Of a DNA stretch of 64,000 bases, positions 11,007 through 23,891 are shown piece after piece. This DNA comes from Lactarius indigo (lineage: Eukaryota; Basidiomycota; Agaricomycetes; Russulales; Russulaceae). The notes under the pieces are model-generated. The model made no database searches, was not told the DNA's origin, and saw nothing but the letters and a program-made list of their open reading frames with translations. The first letter of the stretch is position 1, and each line of letters starts with the position of its first letter. The stretch spans positions 1 through 64,000 of the forward strand of contig JAFKAC010000189.1 of NCBI GenBank assembly GCA_025766275.1, written 5' to 3'. The position numbers and the translations under genes were made by a program.

Positions 11007-14000
11007 ATGACAAACCAGCTATCGGTCCCTTTCAAGAGAACCTATGCCATCCCCTTAAAGGATACGGTTTACAGCCACATACAGTCCAAACATCACAATG
11101 TCCATCCAGAAGCCTTTAGTTGGGACATAAGTAAATGGGAAGATCTCCGTAAAGCTGTGACGACCAGCTCAGTTCACGTCAATCAAATCGATTCGATCCT
11201 CGTGTGAGTCCTCGGTCCGTATCATGTTGACGACTTTCTGGTCATCCACAAACCAGGTATCATGCACAACTCGCATTTATCCTCACGAAACTCCCGGAAG
11301 ATGTAGTTGCTTCCTCGGTTTCTTTTCTATTTACCCTGACATCATCCCAGATCACCCTGGACATACCCTATGCCCCTGTCTTCTCTCCGGACTCACTCCC
11401 CGTCTCGTTGCCCAACCTCCATTTTGAGCGGTGTTGTATATTATTCAATCTAGCGTCTCTCTATTCACAGCTGGGCCTCGCCGAGGACCGCACCAACCCA
11501 GACGGTGTGAAGCGAGCGAGCACATTCTACAAGGTAGGTCTTCGTCACGACGCTTCGCGAATCGAGTGACGTTAATCCGGCATTTATCATCGAGAACGCC
11601 GCCGGTACATTCTCGTACCTGAAGGCGTCCGCGCGGACCAAATTAAAATCTACACTTGCCGCTGACGACGGGCCTCCTTTGGATTTGTCGGAAGCATTTC
11701 TCGGCTCCATGGAGTCGCTCATGCTAGCGCAGGCACAGGAATGCGTGTGGCAGTGGGCGGTCATGGGTGCGGTCACGCTCAGGATTTCTGTCGGACTACC
11801 CTTAGCTCCAACCTCCAGGTCGCAATTCAAACGGGACGATCGCGAAGCTCGCCGCACAAGTGGGTCAACAATAGTCTTCACGTTGTCCGTTTTTACCGGC
11901 TTTTATAAGGCATCGCTCTTGTATGACGCTGCACGATTGGCAATTCGGGATGCCGTTCCGCCTATCTCGGACCTGTTACCGCCCGTGAGTGGGCTCCTTG
12001 GTACCTCTTCTCCTAGTTCAACAGCTGCGTCCTTCTAGGAGTGGGCTGTCCACATCGAGGTCAAATACCTTCATTTCAGTGCCGCTGCGCAGTATCGCAA
12101 GTCGATTGACGACACTGAACGCAACAAGTCAGCGCCACGGATCTTACCCTTACTGCATCTGACACCTTGCGCCTTAGGTATGGGCATGAGGTCGCGCGTC
12201 TCGCCTTTGCTCAATCTACGGCGAAGAAGGCGTATGACATGGCGCGCCGCGGGGCGTCTAAGCTAGTCTGGGAAGATGTCAAGGTAGGTTACGTGCCCTC
12301 TCCCCCGCGGCCTTGCCAATCGTCATCCGATGATGGTACTTCAGTCCCTGCTCGAGATTGTAGACTCTAATCTTGCTCGCGCCCAACGTGACAACGATTT
12401 GATCTATCATCAAGATGTTCCCCCCGCCTCCTCTCTCCCGGTGATCCAGCCGGCGTCCATAGTCGAAAGCGTCGTACCACCAGAGCTCCTTGAACCCAAA
12501 AAGATTCTGGGGAGTGATAATCTGATATTTGGGAATCTTATTAGTTGGGGCGCGCAGACTGCAATAGGTAGAAGTGGATCTCCCTGTACCCTTGTTCTTC
12601 GTTTAAATGCCTCTCAGAAATCTACAATGACAGACGGAACACAGCGATCAAGGAATACATCAAAGACAGAGCACAGCAACTAAATGATGGGTATACGCGG
12701 TCAGTGATGACATATCTGGGGTTTGTTATTGGGGCTCATTTATCTGCTTCAGGGAGCTACAGTCTCAAAACCTGCCTGCCGCATTAGATGCCTTAGACAA
12801 GCCGATTGGCTTACCTCCAAGTTTGCTCAAAAAGGCAGAGGAGGTTCGTTCGGAAAATGGGCCCGAACGGGTGGAAAAATCGTTGGAAGACATAGAGATA
12901 CTGGCACAGCGTGCCATGACCGTCCTGACCGAAGTATGCGCCCAACGTCATTATGGTACATCACGATCCCTCATACAGTCTTCAGACGCTGGATCTCCTG
13001 GATCAAGAAGCCTCAGAAGACGAGCAACTACGTCGGAGTCAACCAACACGGCGACTACCCTCACATCAAGCGAACGAAAAATTGATATCCAAAGCGGAGC
13101 GATACCGTAAGATCCTTAACGAAGCGGCAGAAAGTGACGCCGTTGTCAGGCAAAGATGGGACGAGTGGGAGAAATGCATTATTCAGCTTACCTGGGACGA
13201 GGTACTACTGGGTCCTGCTATAGCACGCTCTCCCATTCGGCTAACCGTCACCCTTCTAGACCAGACTGGAGGCTGCTGTACCTTCATCTACTATCGTTTG
13301 GTCAAGTCCCAGCAGACCGACCGTCGGGGCCACGCAAAACCATGCCCGCGCCCTCCGTGTACTTTTGGAGCAACTGGATGATCTTGCGCGTGAGCGCAAT
13401 CAACTAGTATCTAGAGCGCAACGTCTCGCAGATGCTGACGATATCAGTGCACGCATTCAAAGGGAAGCGGCGGGTTTGGAGAGTTGGGCCGAAGTCCAGC
13501 CCTCCATGTTCGAGGATACATTGGACCAGGAGCTTGTAAAGTATGACAAGTTCCGCCATGACATCGAAGAAGGTGCTACGAAGCAATCGGAGCTATTGGA
13601 GAATGTGAAAGAAAGTCCTTTCAGCTGATTAACTCCGACGTCATCATGATCCTTTTTTTTTCAGACCCGTATGGATTCGTTCTTGCATTCCCGACAAGAA
13701 GACCCTTCCGTAAAGGAGCGGGAATACGCTTTGCAATCTCTTGACTTGTCTTACCACAAATACAAGGAAATTGTCCGACATCTCGATGACGGAATGCAAG
13801 TACGTATATACTTTATCCTCCTACGCACAGCTCCTGAACAACTGCCGTGACAGTTCTACAATGATCTAGCCGCGATACTGATAAAGTTCAAAGAGAGCTG
13901 CCTCGAATGGGTGATGGGTCGACGGTCAGAACTACGGTGATATTTTTTCTTTTGTTGCGTGTCCATCGATCGACTGATCGTCGAATAGCTCAATCAATGA

Positions 14001-14226
14001 TACAATGAACGAGCTTACGCTCGAAGGTGATGACCCGGCACAGTTCACTGCCCCCGTATCACCCCCAGTACCTGAAGCAGGAGCTCCACATTCTAACCCG
14101 CACAGTCCACGCCCATCACGTCAAATTGCCTTGGACCTACCACCCCCTGATTCAGATCAGTGGGAAGCGATGGAAATGCCACCGCCCCCACCAAGTCGCC
14201 GAGCCAATAAGCAAAGAAAGACGTAG
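11007..14226 (+). CDS. RIM20: BRO1-domain pH-signalling scaffold, PalA/Rim20 (ALIX family)
   Basis: ESCRT-III-binding adaptor that presents the PacC/Rim101 transcription factor for ambient-pH processing. Fifteen exons, all in phase, 816 aa: 11007..11203, 11257..11533, 11595..11766, 11819..11859, 11910..11984, 12039..12127, 12178..12283, 12345..12567, 12618..12690, 12753..12933, 12986..13201, 13260..13604, 13665..13799, 13854..13936, 13989..14226. The N-terminal BRO1 domain has PFKRTYAIPLKD, CCILFNLASLYSQLG, LMLAQAQECVW and LIYHQDVPP. The middle V domain is coiled (LPPSLLKKAEEVR, KAERYRKIL, LLEQLDDLARERNQL). The tail is proline-rich. Length fits PalA better than the shorter Bro1. Confidence 0.95.
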
Positions 14227-14552
14227 GCGCAGGCACAGTGTCTACTTCTGAGATGGGATTTATTCGCAGTCATTATTCTACGCTTGTGCTGGCGCCAGAA
14301 AAGGGCGTCTGAGAATGTCCATACAGTAGACTTGGCTTTGTAGTCATTACAGTAAGATCTTGCGCGGGGCCCTAAATTTGGAAGGCGACTGACTTCGCGG
14401 TGCTACCGTTTTGCGGTTTGAACGTTTGAACTACTGAAAGAAGGAACGTGTCGAGCCAGACCAGTCTTCACTTGCCACGTCTCATCAGCAGCGCATCCTA
14501 GTACAACTATCCCAGGCTCGTGGCATCAACGAGGCAAAGTGTCCCTGTCTCT
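14227..14552. other. Intergenic, no gene seen
   Basis: PalA 3' UTR and promoter of the DM9 gene. No coding signal. Confidence 0.5.
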
Positions 14553-15345
14553 ATGACACCCCCGCATCGTCGCCGCAGCGTCGACTCCTCGGATTCTTCC
14601 GTCCACGACCAACCGCAATCCAACACACAACATATGGACAAGCACGAACGAGACACAACTAGTTCGAGGGAGGCGCAAGTGGCATTCCCCGTTCCTGCGC
14701 ACCACGAGCCTCCCCCAAGTTACACGCCCCCGGGCCCAGCCCCGCAGGTCCCACCTTCCGGATATCGAGTGCCCTTAGGCACGACTCCAGGCCAACCCTT
14801 CCCAGGCATCGACAGGACGCGCGAGGCGCCGTGCACGGACGCGGACGGCAAGTCGCCCGTGTTTCTCGGCTCCGCGATTATGGAGGATGGCTCCGTGCAT
14901 CCGTGCAAGATCGCACCCGGCTTGCCCGCCGCGCCGTGCCGCGTGCCGTTTGGCGGGGTCGAGCTCGAGCATCGCGGACGATACGACTTGCTCCCGTTCG
15001 TGCCGGAGCTCATGGAGTTCGTCGTCACCTCCCGTGGACAGGTGCCCCCCGGTAGGCGGCCGGTCAAAGGCGGTTTCGAGAAGTCTGGTCAGGAGCTGTA
15101 TCACGCCGTTGCTGTGATCAACGGCACCAGAGTACCCGGAAAGACAAACGCCCACTTGGTATGCTCCCGCATTTTTCTTATTGCATAAACAAATACTGAA
15201 AGTGTCTCGTCAGGGTGGATGTAACTTCGCATTTGGAGGCGGAGAGCATGTTGTGAAAGAGAAATATGAGATCTTGTAAGGATGAATCCGTCCATCATTT
15301 CTAATTACTCCTGACGCCATGCGTGTTAGGTGTTGGAGACACTAA
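14553..15345 (+). CDS. DM9 (DUF3421) repeat protein with proline-rich N-terminus
   Basis: Cytosolic protein with DM9 repeats. In animals some DM9 proteins bind mannose or act in immunity; the role in fungi is unknown. Exons 14553..15158, 15214..15275, 15330..15345, 227 aa. The start is the first in-frame ATG after a stop at 14499. Residues 1-90 are disordered and Pro-rich (EPPPSYTPPGPAPQVPPSGY). Two DM9 units follow: VFLGSAIMEDGSVHPCKI with the RVPFGG and HRGRYDLLPF signature, then LYHAVAVINGTRVPGK, FGGGEHVVKEKYEILCWRH. The 16-nt last exon restores the usual YEILCWR end; retaining the intron gives an early stop. Confidence 0.85.
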
Positions 15346-15530
15346 ATCGTGACTATCGCGCAGTGAGCAGCTGATCGAACTAGTCCGACTGTACGACTCT
15401 CAATAAATCTGATATCTGTACGTATACATGACCGTGACCGGGCAGTGACTTTTGGAAAGTTCTTTGCCGAGTGATAGATGAAACAAACCAAAAAAAAAAA
15501 AAGGCGTGGCCTCACTTCCGAAAGCAATCA

Positions 15531-17384
15531 TCATATCTGGTCACTGGATGGGTGCTGCCATGTTGTATCGCCTCGAGGGGTAGCGCAGGCGGAACAAGCA
15601 AGGTGATCCGGTTCGTTGTCGCTGAAATAGGGCGGTATCGCTAGATTCAGTGCTTAACGCGGCGCTGGATGGAAATGACTCACAGTGTGCACACAAGACA
15701 AGACCATTTAGGATTTCGTGCTATTTCACCTCGTGTCTTTGGGTTTTGGAGCGTGGCATCGAAGGTTCTTTCTTGATGGGATGCTGTCTGACCGGGAGCC
15801 CGTTTTCCGTCTCGTGTGTGTTCTTGTGGAAGTTCTCCTGGACAAAATCTCGACAACTCTGATTTCGCCGTGCCCCATGGGGATGCCGACGGCGAAGGCG
15901 CGTGCATTGACGCATTCCTAACACCCTGTGAATTAACGCGAGGGCCGTCCTCCCCAGTCGCTTTACTCTCCGCGGCACGGACCTTGTCGAGTGAGCGTTT
16001 CGGTAAGATAAAGCCACTCCAGATGTCTGACAAGGTGCCTGTCTTCAGTTGGTTGGCTTCAGAAGAATCCATAGAATCCATCATCGTCTGGCGACGTTCC
16101 TGGTCCGTCTCACGCAGTTCTTGCATTTCGGTGTCGGAGTCATCATCTTCCCGACCACTAGTAGGGTTTGTAGAGGCTGTTCGACAGGGCTCGACGGAGT
16201 TTCGGTGGGGCTGAAGAAAGATCTTACCTTCTAAGGCGAGCTGGCGTTTTTCCGCGGCCATCGCTCGCTCCTCACGAGCGCGCTTGCTGAGCCAAGGGTA
16301 GGTGCCATGAACAGATGAAGGCAAGGGAGACTGACTGACACACCTGACAGCTTTTTTCCGGAATCCGGTACCCGCTGTCTTCTCGTCCTCGTCGGCATTG
16401 AGAGCCTGGCCAGGACCCAAGAAAGTCCCGGCAGCCGTAATGCGAGAACCAGCTTTGCGTCGCTTTGCAGTCTGGGCACCTGTTAGCATGGAAGGGCCAG
16501 CGACTGGCTGCCGGCGTCGTCTTCGGGCCGAAGGACGAGCGCGGCTCTGCGCCCCTCCACACTTTTGTGAAACGGTGAGCACGCGAAGCCTTATAAACGC
16601 GAAGACGTCATTACCATATATTCAGGGAGGTCATCTTCGAGGGTCTCCTGACCAGCTATCACAGCGGAGTCCGCCAGTCTCGTCCCAGAGGACCACATCC
16701 CTTAGAAAATAAAAGCTCGATCTGCCGGACTTTAAAAGAAGGGTTTTTTCGTCCTTACCATCCCCGTAGTAGCCCCTCGCTTGTAGAGCTACGACTTCTT
16801 TCCGGAGCTGGTTCCAAAGGGCCTGGAATCCAGGGCCGTGATTCATGTGCTGCGTGAATGACGCCTAAGGACCTGATGTGCAAAGAGCAGAAAATATCTA
16901 CCTTGATGTGAGCGAGCTGACTGGCGTCACCTTTGTGAGGATTATGAGCGCAATGAAATGGTACACACTTCGTGGCACAAAGTCCCCATCAACCATGACG
17001 TTGAGGTAAAGGAGCCGTCCCGCCGACGGAGCACAAGTTCTATGGGCACACAACCGCTACATTACCCGAAAGCGTTTCAAAGAGGTTCATATTTACCAAC
17101 AGTCTCTCCGTTATTCCAGTTTCTTCCGGCAAAGACGTCATTGTACTCGTACTGGCGCTCGCTCAGAGACGCGTCGTTATCTACATAGACCTCCCACGTA
17201 CCTCTTCCAGACTGTTGACAGCAAATCCGTGATCTTTCATAATTGGTTTGACCTGTGCTGCCAGCGCACGTAGCAACTGACGCGCTCGCTCCTGGTCGCG
17301 CGGATCAGCCTTTGGCAAGGCAGTGATGAAATTGACATGGGGGTTCGGGTTAGGCTCGTTTTCGTTGAGCCTAAGATGGACCAT
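15531..17384 (-). CDS. WSS1: WLM-domain metalloprotease, WSS1/SPRTN type
   Basis: DNA-dependent protease that removes DNA-protein crosslinks and works with Cdc48. Exons 17202..17384, 17097..17151, 16969..17039, 16902..16916, 16759..16849, 16615..16700, 15684..16561, 15531..15621; 489 aa. The start fits the family (MVHLRLNENEPNPNPHVNFI). The zinc site reads HELAHIKHMNHGPGF, then LRKEVVALQARGYYGDG. Downstream GTFLGPGQALN resembles an SHP box for Cdc48 binding. The end is a RanBP2-type zinc finger, W-x-C-x-x-C...ACSACATPRG. The 15-nt fourth exon encodes only LAHIK of the zinc motif. A 57-nt stretch at about 16287-16344 could be an extra in-frame intron. Confidence 0.93.
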
Positions 17385-17621
17385 GACTCGGGTCAAGACG
17401 CGAACTTGAGCGGTCGAGAATCGGAATTGGAGCGAAGGAGTTACAAGTTGGCGGTCGCGAACATGTCTGGATGCGACGCGCCTCGCTCGCGGTGGTCGAG
17501 CCGAGACACGTGATTTATGACACTATTTTATCTTATCTTATTTTATCTAACGTCCCCACCTTTGGCTCCACTGGGCCATCTGCCATAATTTCCGACCCCA
17601 ACGCACCACCTCGTCTGCTGC

Positions 17622-17628
17622 TATATAA
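17622..17628 (+). promoter_or_regulatory. TATA-like box in the divergent WSS1/PFK promoter
   Basis: TATATAA lies 37-43 nt upstream of the phosphofructokinase ATG, in a 280-bp region shared with the divergent WSS1 gene. Upstream is an AT-rich stretch of TTATTTTATCT-like repeats. Placement suggests a PFK core promoter; this is inferred from position and sequence only. Confidence 0.4.
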
Positions 17629-17664
17629 CCTCGCCAGGTCCTGTGGAAAGTCCATTACGAAAGA

Positions 17665-20600
17665 ATGAAGCTCGCAGTCCTCACGTCCGGCGGCGATAGC
17701 GCCGGCATGAACGCCGTGGTGCGCGCTGTCGTCAAAGCCGGCATTCTCAAGTCTGTCTCCTTTCCTTTTAGAGGGCCCGCTCGGTTTTTACGTGAAAAAA
17801 TTGCAGAGGGTGTGAGACGTGGATCGTCCGAGAAGGATACGAGGGGCTTGTCCGCGGGAACGCAGACGCAGAAACCCCTAGCTCGCCCCTTCTCTCGACG
17901 ACGCTCGACGTCAAGGTCAACGATCCTACGTTCATACAAAACCTTCGCTTTGGCGACGGCGCGCTCCTGCGCGACGGTACCGGAGATCACCCCAGTGGGC
18001 GAACGCTCAAGGGTCGCTATATAGTGCGCGTGGGATGGGACGACGTCCGTGGCTGGTTTGCTGAGGTATGCACCCTCTGTTGTCTTGCCCAAGGACCTGC
18101 CTTGACGCGCAAGCGAATAGGGTGGTACGCTCATCGGAACCGCGCGCTCTCAAGCGTTTCGGACTCCTGAGGGCCGCCTCAACGCCGCATACAATCTGAT
18201 CAAAGAGGGTATCGACGCACTGGTGGTGTGCGGAGGCGACGGTTCCTTGACTGGAGCAGACATTTTCAGGGCCGAGTGGCCTGCACTCGTTCAGACGCTT
18301 CGATCACAAGGTGTGACGATCCCCTTTTCCTCTCAAGATGCCCGAGTGTTGACGCCGGAAAGACCGCATCACGGATGAACAGGTTTCGCGACACGGGCAC
18401 CTCAGGATCGTGGGGCTTGTTGGATCTATCGATAATGATATGTCCATGACAGATTTGACGATAGGCGCGCCGACTGCGTTGCATAGGATCTGCGAGGCCA
18501 TCGACAATATTCATTCTACTGCTATCTCGCACTCGCGCGCGTTCGTCCTTGAGGTTATGGGACGACACTGCGGATGGCTTTCGTTGATGGGTGGAATCAG
18601 GTTTGTATCTCGAATGCACGACTCTCGATCGAACATGTCTGTTGACTACGATGCTAAGCTCAGGTGCAGACTTCGTTTTTATCCCTGAATCTCCTCCCAA
18701 GTCGGATCCTTGGGAAGACGCGATGTGCGAAATTATTTCTAAGGTATGCTTTTGCACGGCGTTAGCTCTATGTTTCTCTAGAAAGCTCACTCCATTCAAT
18801 CTAGCACCGTGAGATTGGAAAGCGCAAGACCATAGTGATTGTTGCAGAGGGCGCACACGATGCTAACCTCAAGCCTATCAGAGCAGAATACGTCAAGGAC
18901 GTCCTAACTGATCGTCTCGGCCTCGATACTCGTGTTACGACGCTCGGCCACATTCAGCGCGGAGGGAGGCCATGCGCTTGGGATCGTATCCTGGTTGGTT
19001 TCGTCCTTCTGCGTTTGTTTTCGGTTGCCAACCCGTACCATTAAGCCGACGCTACAAGGCCTGAACGCCGTTGACGCTCTCCTGGAGGCAACACCGGATT
19101 CACCATCGTATATGATTGGCATCCAGGAAAATAGAGTGCGCCGTGTCCCTCTCGTAGAGGCAGTGAAAATGGTACAGCATCTCATTCACATCGATGCATT
19201 ATCCTAACGATTCCTAGACTAAAGCCGTGGCAGAAGCAATCAGTGTTCAAGACTTTGAAAAAGCGATGTCGCTGCGTGATCCAGAGTTCCACGAGAATTT
19301 AGACGGTTTTATTGCGACCTCGACACTGGAAAAGGAACCACTTCTCCCACCCGAAAAGGTAGGGCGTCGATAAGCCAACTTTGAAGTTACTTTTGCTGAT
19401 AACGTTATTGATAGAGGATTCGGGTGGGTATCATGCAGTAAGGCATATGTCCGCATGAGCGAATGGCTAGCGCAAGCTCATTTATCATTTAGCGTAGGCG
19501 CACCAGCAGGTGGCATGAATGCTGCCACGCGTGCCGTCGTGCGCTACTGCAAACGTCAAGGCCACACACCTTTCGCAATTTCGAATGGATTTAAAGGCTT
19601 ACTTGACGACAACATCTACGAACTTTCTTGGCTTGGTGTTGACAACTGGACGGTGCGCGGTGGCTCAGAACTCGGCACGAATCGTGTTCTCCCAGATATC
19701 GACCTTGGCGCCGTTGCATCGAAATTCCAAGAGCATCACATACAGGCTTTACTAATAATCGGCGGGTTTGAAGCGTTCAATGCTCTGATGATCTTGGAGG
19801 CTGGAAGGGTGCATTACCCGGCATTCCATATCCCCATGGTCCACATCCCAGCAACCATATCCAACAACGTGCCTATGACAGAGTTTAGCCTTGGGAGCGA
19901 TACTAGCCTGAACGCCCTCGTGGATGCGTGTGACTCAATCAAACAAAGCGCGTCCGCGAGCCGTAACCGAGTTTTCGTCGTCGAGACACAAGGCGGGATG
20001 TGTGGTTACATCGCAACGATGGGAGCTCTTGCTGTGAGCCTTTTTTTGGTTTGCCTTATCGACACACATTTGATGTAGGATAGGTCGGCGCGAGTATCGT
20101 GTATACTCCAGAAGTAGGCATCAACCTCGATACCCTGCGGGAGGACGTCAAGTGGCTCAAGACACGTTATTCCCTCGATGAGAAAGGGAAAAGTGAAGGG
20201 CGCGTCGTGATTAGGTGAGCCGAGTTGATACGTTCAGATTGCGATTCGAGGATCCTAAGCCGCTATAGGAACGAAAAGGCCTCCACGGTTTACACAACAG
20301 AGGTGATCACAAAGATATTCAAAGAGGAGGGAGGCTCGCTTTTCGACTCGCGCTCGGCATCTTTAGGCCATACGTTGCAAGGCGGCGTGCCGTCACCACT
20401 GGATCGCGCGTACGGGGTACGATACGCTTTGAAGAGCATGGCATTTATAGAAAAACATCACGAACAACTAAGGGAGAAAAAATTCAAGGCACGACAAGCG
20501 GGCCCAGATTCAGCGGCGGTGATTACGCTACAGAGTTCTGCGATAAAGTGGGTGCCCGTTCGAGAGATGGTCGAGCACGCAGATATGAAGAATCGTAGAG

Positions 20601-20671
20601 GTAAATTTGCGTGGTGGGGCAGATACAAAGGGCTAGTGGAGAGTTTAGCGGCAAGACCACAGTTGGTGTAA
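17665..20671 (+). CDS. PFK: ATP-dependent 6-phosphofructokinase
   Basis: Glycolytic enzyme converting fructose-6-phosphate and ATP to fructose-1,6-bisphosphate. Twelve exons in phase, 803 aa: 17665..17750, 17807..18065, 18121..18310, 18363..18600, 18659..18743, 18805..18993, 19046..19171, 19218..19358, 19416..19438, 19493..20033, 20084..20214, 20269..20671. The N-half is the catalytic copy: [39 protein letters not shown] with catalytic Asp, [26 protein letters not shown]. The C-half is the duplicated regulatory copy ([43 protein letters not shown]). It lacks the long N-terminal extension of yeast Pfk1/2. The second exon carries a Ser/Thr/Pro insert. Confidence 0.96.
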
Positions 20672-20795
20672 GAATTGTGTACGGTTGTTGATAGGTCGTT
20701 AGAATTGAAGCGGAGCCATAAAACACGAGAGCACGCCACGGGCAACGGGAGTCACACACTCACCCTCTTCCGGTCACGACCAAACATTCACGAAC

Positions 20796-22185
20796 ATGCC
20801 GTCTCAAACTCAGTTCACTGCTCCTCTGACCGGCGTACCACGTCCCCCACTTCCTCTCGAACATCTGAACCCTCATATTAAGACCTGTCCGTACCCTTTA
20901 TCTAGGCCCGCACATTTCTCACGACGCCCATCTCCAGTTGACTCTGCTAACATACCCACCGTCAAGTTTCAAGAAATCATACGCGAAGGGCAGTCAACGA
21001 TTGTGCGTCCGATAATCTTTCTTCCCGCTAGTCCTTTTTTAACCTCTTTTACGCAACCGTTACAGGTCGCGCGTATGAAAGTCCCAACAGTGCGCTTACT
21101 CGATCTCTCATCTGCCTCCCATTTGCCTCATTGTTTCCATAGCCTTCAGGTCACGCGTTCATCCTTCGCCGTCTCGATACGGGGGCGATCAGTCTCACAA
21201 CCATGTTTCGTGCCGCGTTCCCTACCGCTAGCGACGAATCGGAGAGAGTGGAGGCGAACTGGGTAAAAGCCAATTATGACAACTCTGGGGGAAATCGCGC
21301 TGGCAAGGCGCGTTTCGCTGGTACATGGGTGACCACTGATGTTGCAATCACCATCGCCGATGAATACTCGCTCGGGAAGATCATCCCCCCACTCACGGAC
21401 GCAAAACCCGATCCGAACACGGAGTATCGTAAATCTTCCCGCGCGCAGCAGCAGCAACAACAGACCCCGGACAAGGGTTCCCCAGCACCAAAGCAGCTCC
21501 CAACTCCGTCCCCATCCATGCCTGCTCCTAATCCCCCGAAGCGCCGGCGCGAGGCATCTCCGGCTCCTTCTAAAACGCCTTCCATTGCCTCCAGTTCACC
21601 CGTGAAATCACCTTTGAGCCCAATCTTGACCCGTCGTTCTCAACGCACGATCAGTCCTGCTCCTCCGCCTACCCCCAAACCTCTTAGCCAGAAAAGTACC
21701 AACACTCCGAAGTCACCCAAGGTGTCCCGTTCTCCGGTTAAAACTCGTCGGCTAGAGGTGGTCACTCCCGCGGGGTCAGATGAGACAGCTGTCGATGATG
21801 AAGTCGCGGATGTACCAGAGCCAGATATCAACGAAGATATTCGAGAACAGAAGGAGATGATAGAGGCATTCAAGGCGCAGCGCGAGGCACAATTAAGAGC
21901 AGGCGATGAGGATACGGCGATGGTTGAAGCGCCGGAAAAGAAGCGCGAACGGGAAGACGAAAACTCATCTTTGCAATTCAACTTCAAGGAGCCAGAAACT
22001 CAAGAGCGACAGATTGCCACCAACCGGCGCATTGCTCGGTTGCCGGAGATGACGCCGGAGCGGAAGTCATTTGCGTGGGGAGTTGCTGTGTTCGCAGCTG
22101 CAGTTGGTGCCATGTGAGTGTGTTATTTTTTTTTGGTCGTCGCTAACCTCTGTGCAGGACATACCTTCCAAATCCGTGGCTCTAA
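20796..22185 (+). CDS. Bqt4-like inner nuclear membrane protein with APSES/KilA-N domain
   Basis: In fission yeast Bqt4 tethers telomeres to the inner nuclear membrane. Exons 20796..21002, 21066..21089, 21143..22113, 22158..22185, in phase, 409 aa. The N-terminal APSES-type domain runs KFQEIIREGQ, VARMKVP, HAFILRRLDTGAISLTTMFRAAFPT and GTWV. A long disordered Pro/Ser/Lys region with a glutamine run follows, then a short coiled segment (EQKEMIEAFKAQREAQLRA). The C-terminus has one hydrophobic segment (FAWGVAVFAAAVGAMTYLP), the expected membrane anchor. Absence of ankyrin repeats and presence of the anchor favour Bqt4 over MBF/SBF transcription factors. Confidence 0.85.
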
Positions 22186-22561
22186 CCGTTCTAACATCTT
22201 CCCCGCGCATGGCGACGACATTTATTGTTACTGTTCTCGTTTGATCGCTAGTCTAGGTAACATGGGTTGCGTTTCTGGAGTGGTAGGATCCTTTAACTTC
22301 TTCCGCACTCCGATAGTTGTTGTTATGTGTGTGTAGTGCCAGTTGTTATGTAGTTTTCCGGATGTCTACTCCATGAGGTGGTGTTGCCTGTCATATACTT
22401 TCTTTATTTACATTCTTTTCTCCATGTATTTACTACTGCGTCCTGAAGAACCAGAATTGCGCTCAAATAGCAGTATGGCATAATACAAGTGCACTACAGA
22501 CAGTTTTGACTAGAGAATTTTCGTACGCGAACCTATTGTTGTAACCAACGGATTAGTTTGT
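22186..22561. other. Convergent intergenic region
   Basis: 3' ends of the Bqt4-like and paraoxonase-like genes; no further gene seen. Confidence 0.5.
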
Positions 22562-23891
22562 TTACGGTGTACATACCATTACGCCCTCCTCGTAAAGTCC
22601 GACGATGTACAAGACCCCCGTCTCTGCATCCCTCAGACCTGTCGAAGACGACGAAAAGGCGCTGCCATCACTTTGATACAAAGTGCGCAACTCGTACCCA
22701 GGTACCCGCGGAACTTTGCGCGAAGCTGGGACAGGTACGCCCACATCCCACGCAGCGCCTTCTACCTTCCCGTGATCCGCCCCGCTCTCAGCAGTGATGG
22801 ACACGACCCAGCTCGGCGCGTTCACACCGGTCCGATTCTCGGCGACAGCAACGACCGACTGGAAATGTGGGTGTCCCGCGACGATGAGCGTGCCGCGCGA
22901 GTCGAATACGAGGTTATCCGGCGCGAACGGGGTCGGCACGCGCGCGCTCAACGAGAGCGCCTGGGTGTGCGGGTCGCGCGCATAGAAGCGGATCTCGCAC
23001 AACGTCGTCGACGCGACTGCCACCTGCGTTCCATCTGGCGAGATCGCGACGCCGTTCGCGAAGGGCACGTACGGCGCGACTGTGGTATGCGTCGCCTCGG
23101 CGCCCTCGGCGTTTACATGTGTGGCCCAGCCGAGCGGCAGCGCCAGGACCGACTCGGCGAGGGGTAAAGTCTTTCCGAGTACGCCTGGGAGGCGGCGCGT
23201 GAAACGGTGGTCGTGGGTGAGGTAGAAGGATGTCGGGCTCGTGAGCGCGAGGGAGTTGGGGGCGATGAGCTCCGGACCGGAGAGCGTGCGCACCCAGTTC
23301 GCGCGGTCCGGGGCGTCCCAGGAGAGTGTGAACTGCTCGATCGTGCTGCTGTTTCGCGCGTGGTTCACGACGAAGAGGTTGGAATAAGGTTCAGAGGGCT
23401 GCGAGGGGTATACGTCGAGCCCTAGGGGATGGAAGTCGTGCCCCTCCGGGTACCCCTCCAGTGCGATTCGCCGCGGCTCCGCACCCACGGCGCCCATGTC
23501 GTAAAACCAGAGCGCACCGCGGGGGTTGGGGTCATGTAGTGGGCCCATGACCGTGTTCCAGGCCTTGCGGTTGGGGTCACAGCTGAGGAGCAGGACCTTG
23601 TTGACTGCAGCTCCACTGTTGTCGACCCTCTCCCAGAAAACGGCGTCTTCGCAGAACTTCATGTCGTTAGACGCATCCTTGACGACCGAGCAATGTCCGT
23701 TGTGCGAGCCCTCTGCATAGTAACCATGTGGAAAGTCAGGAGTTGGAAGGAGAATATTTCGAGAACTTCGACCGTTGCGCCAGAGTGCGAACCCCTAGGA
23801 GAAGTCAGGATCGCAAGACAATGGAGCGACCATGGCGTGCTAGACCCACCAGCAAAGCGGTGACGACTGCCCATGTAAGAGAAGGCTTCAT
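22562..23891 (-). CDS. Paraoxonase/arylesterase-like six-bladed beta-propeller protein, N-terminal leader
   Basis: Calcium-dependent esterase/lactonase fold (PON/SMP-30 superfamily), probably secreted or membrane-bound. Exons 23850..23891 and 22562..23794, 424 aa. The first exon encodes a hydrophobic leader starting MKPSLTWAVVTALL. The body has the PON landmarks: CEDAVFW near the start, EGHDFHPLGLDVYP, NLFVVNHARNSSTIEQF, PNSLALTSPTSFYLTHDH, FANGVAISPDG, FAPDNLVFDSRG, VAGHPHF and a final VGLYEEGVMVC. The NSL and DN positions match calcium or active-site residues of PON1. Substrate cannot be read from sequence. Confidence 0.85.

Noticed and set aside
16287..16344. Possible 57-nt intron inside the long WSS1 exon
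   Set aside because: Has GT and AG ends but is a multiple of three with no stop, so splicing cannot be decided; left as exon.
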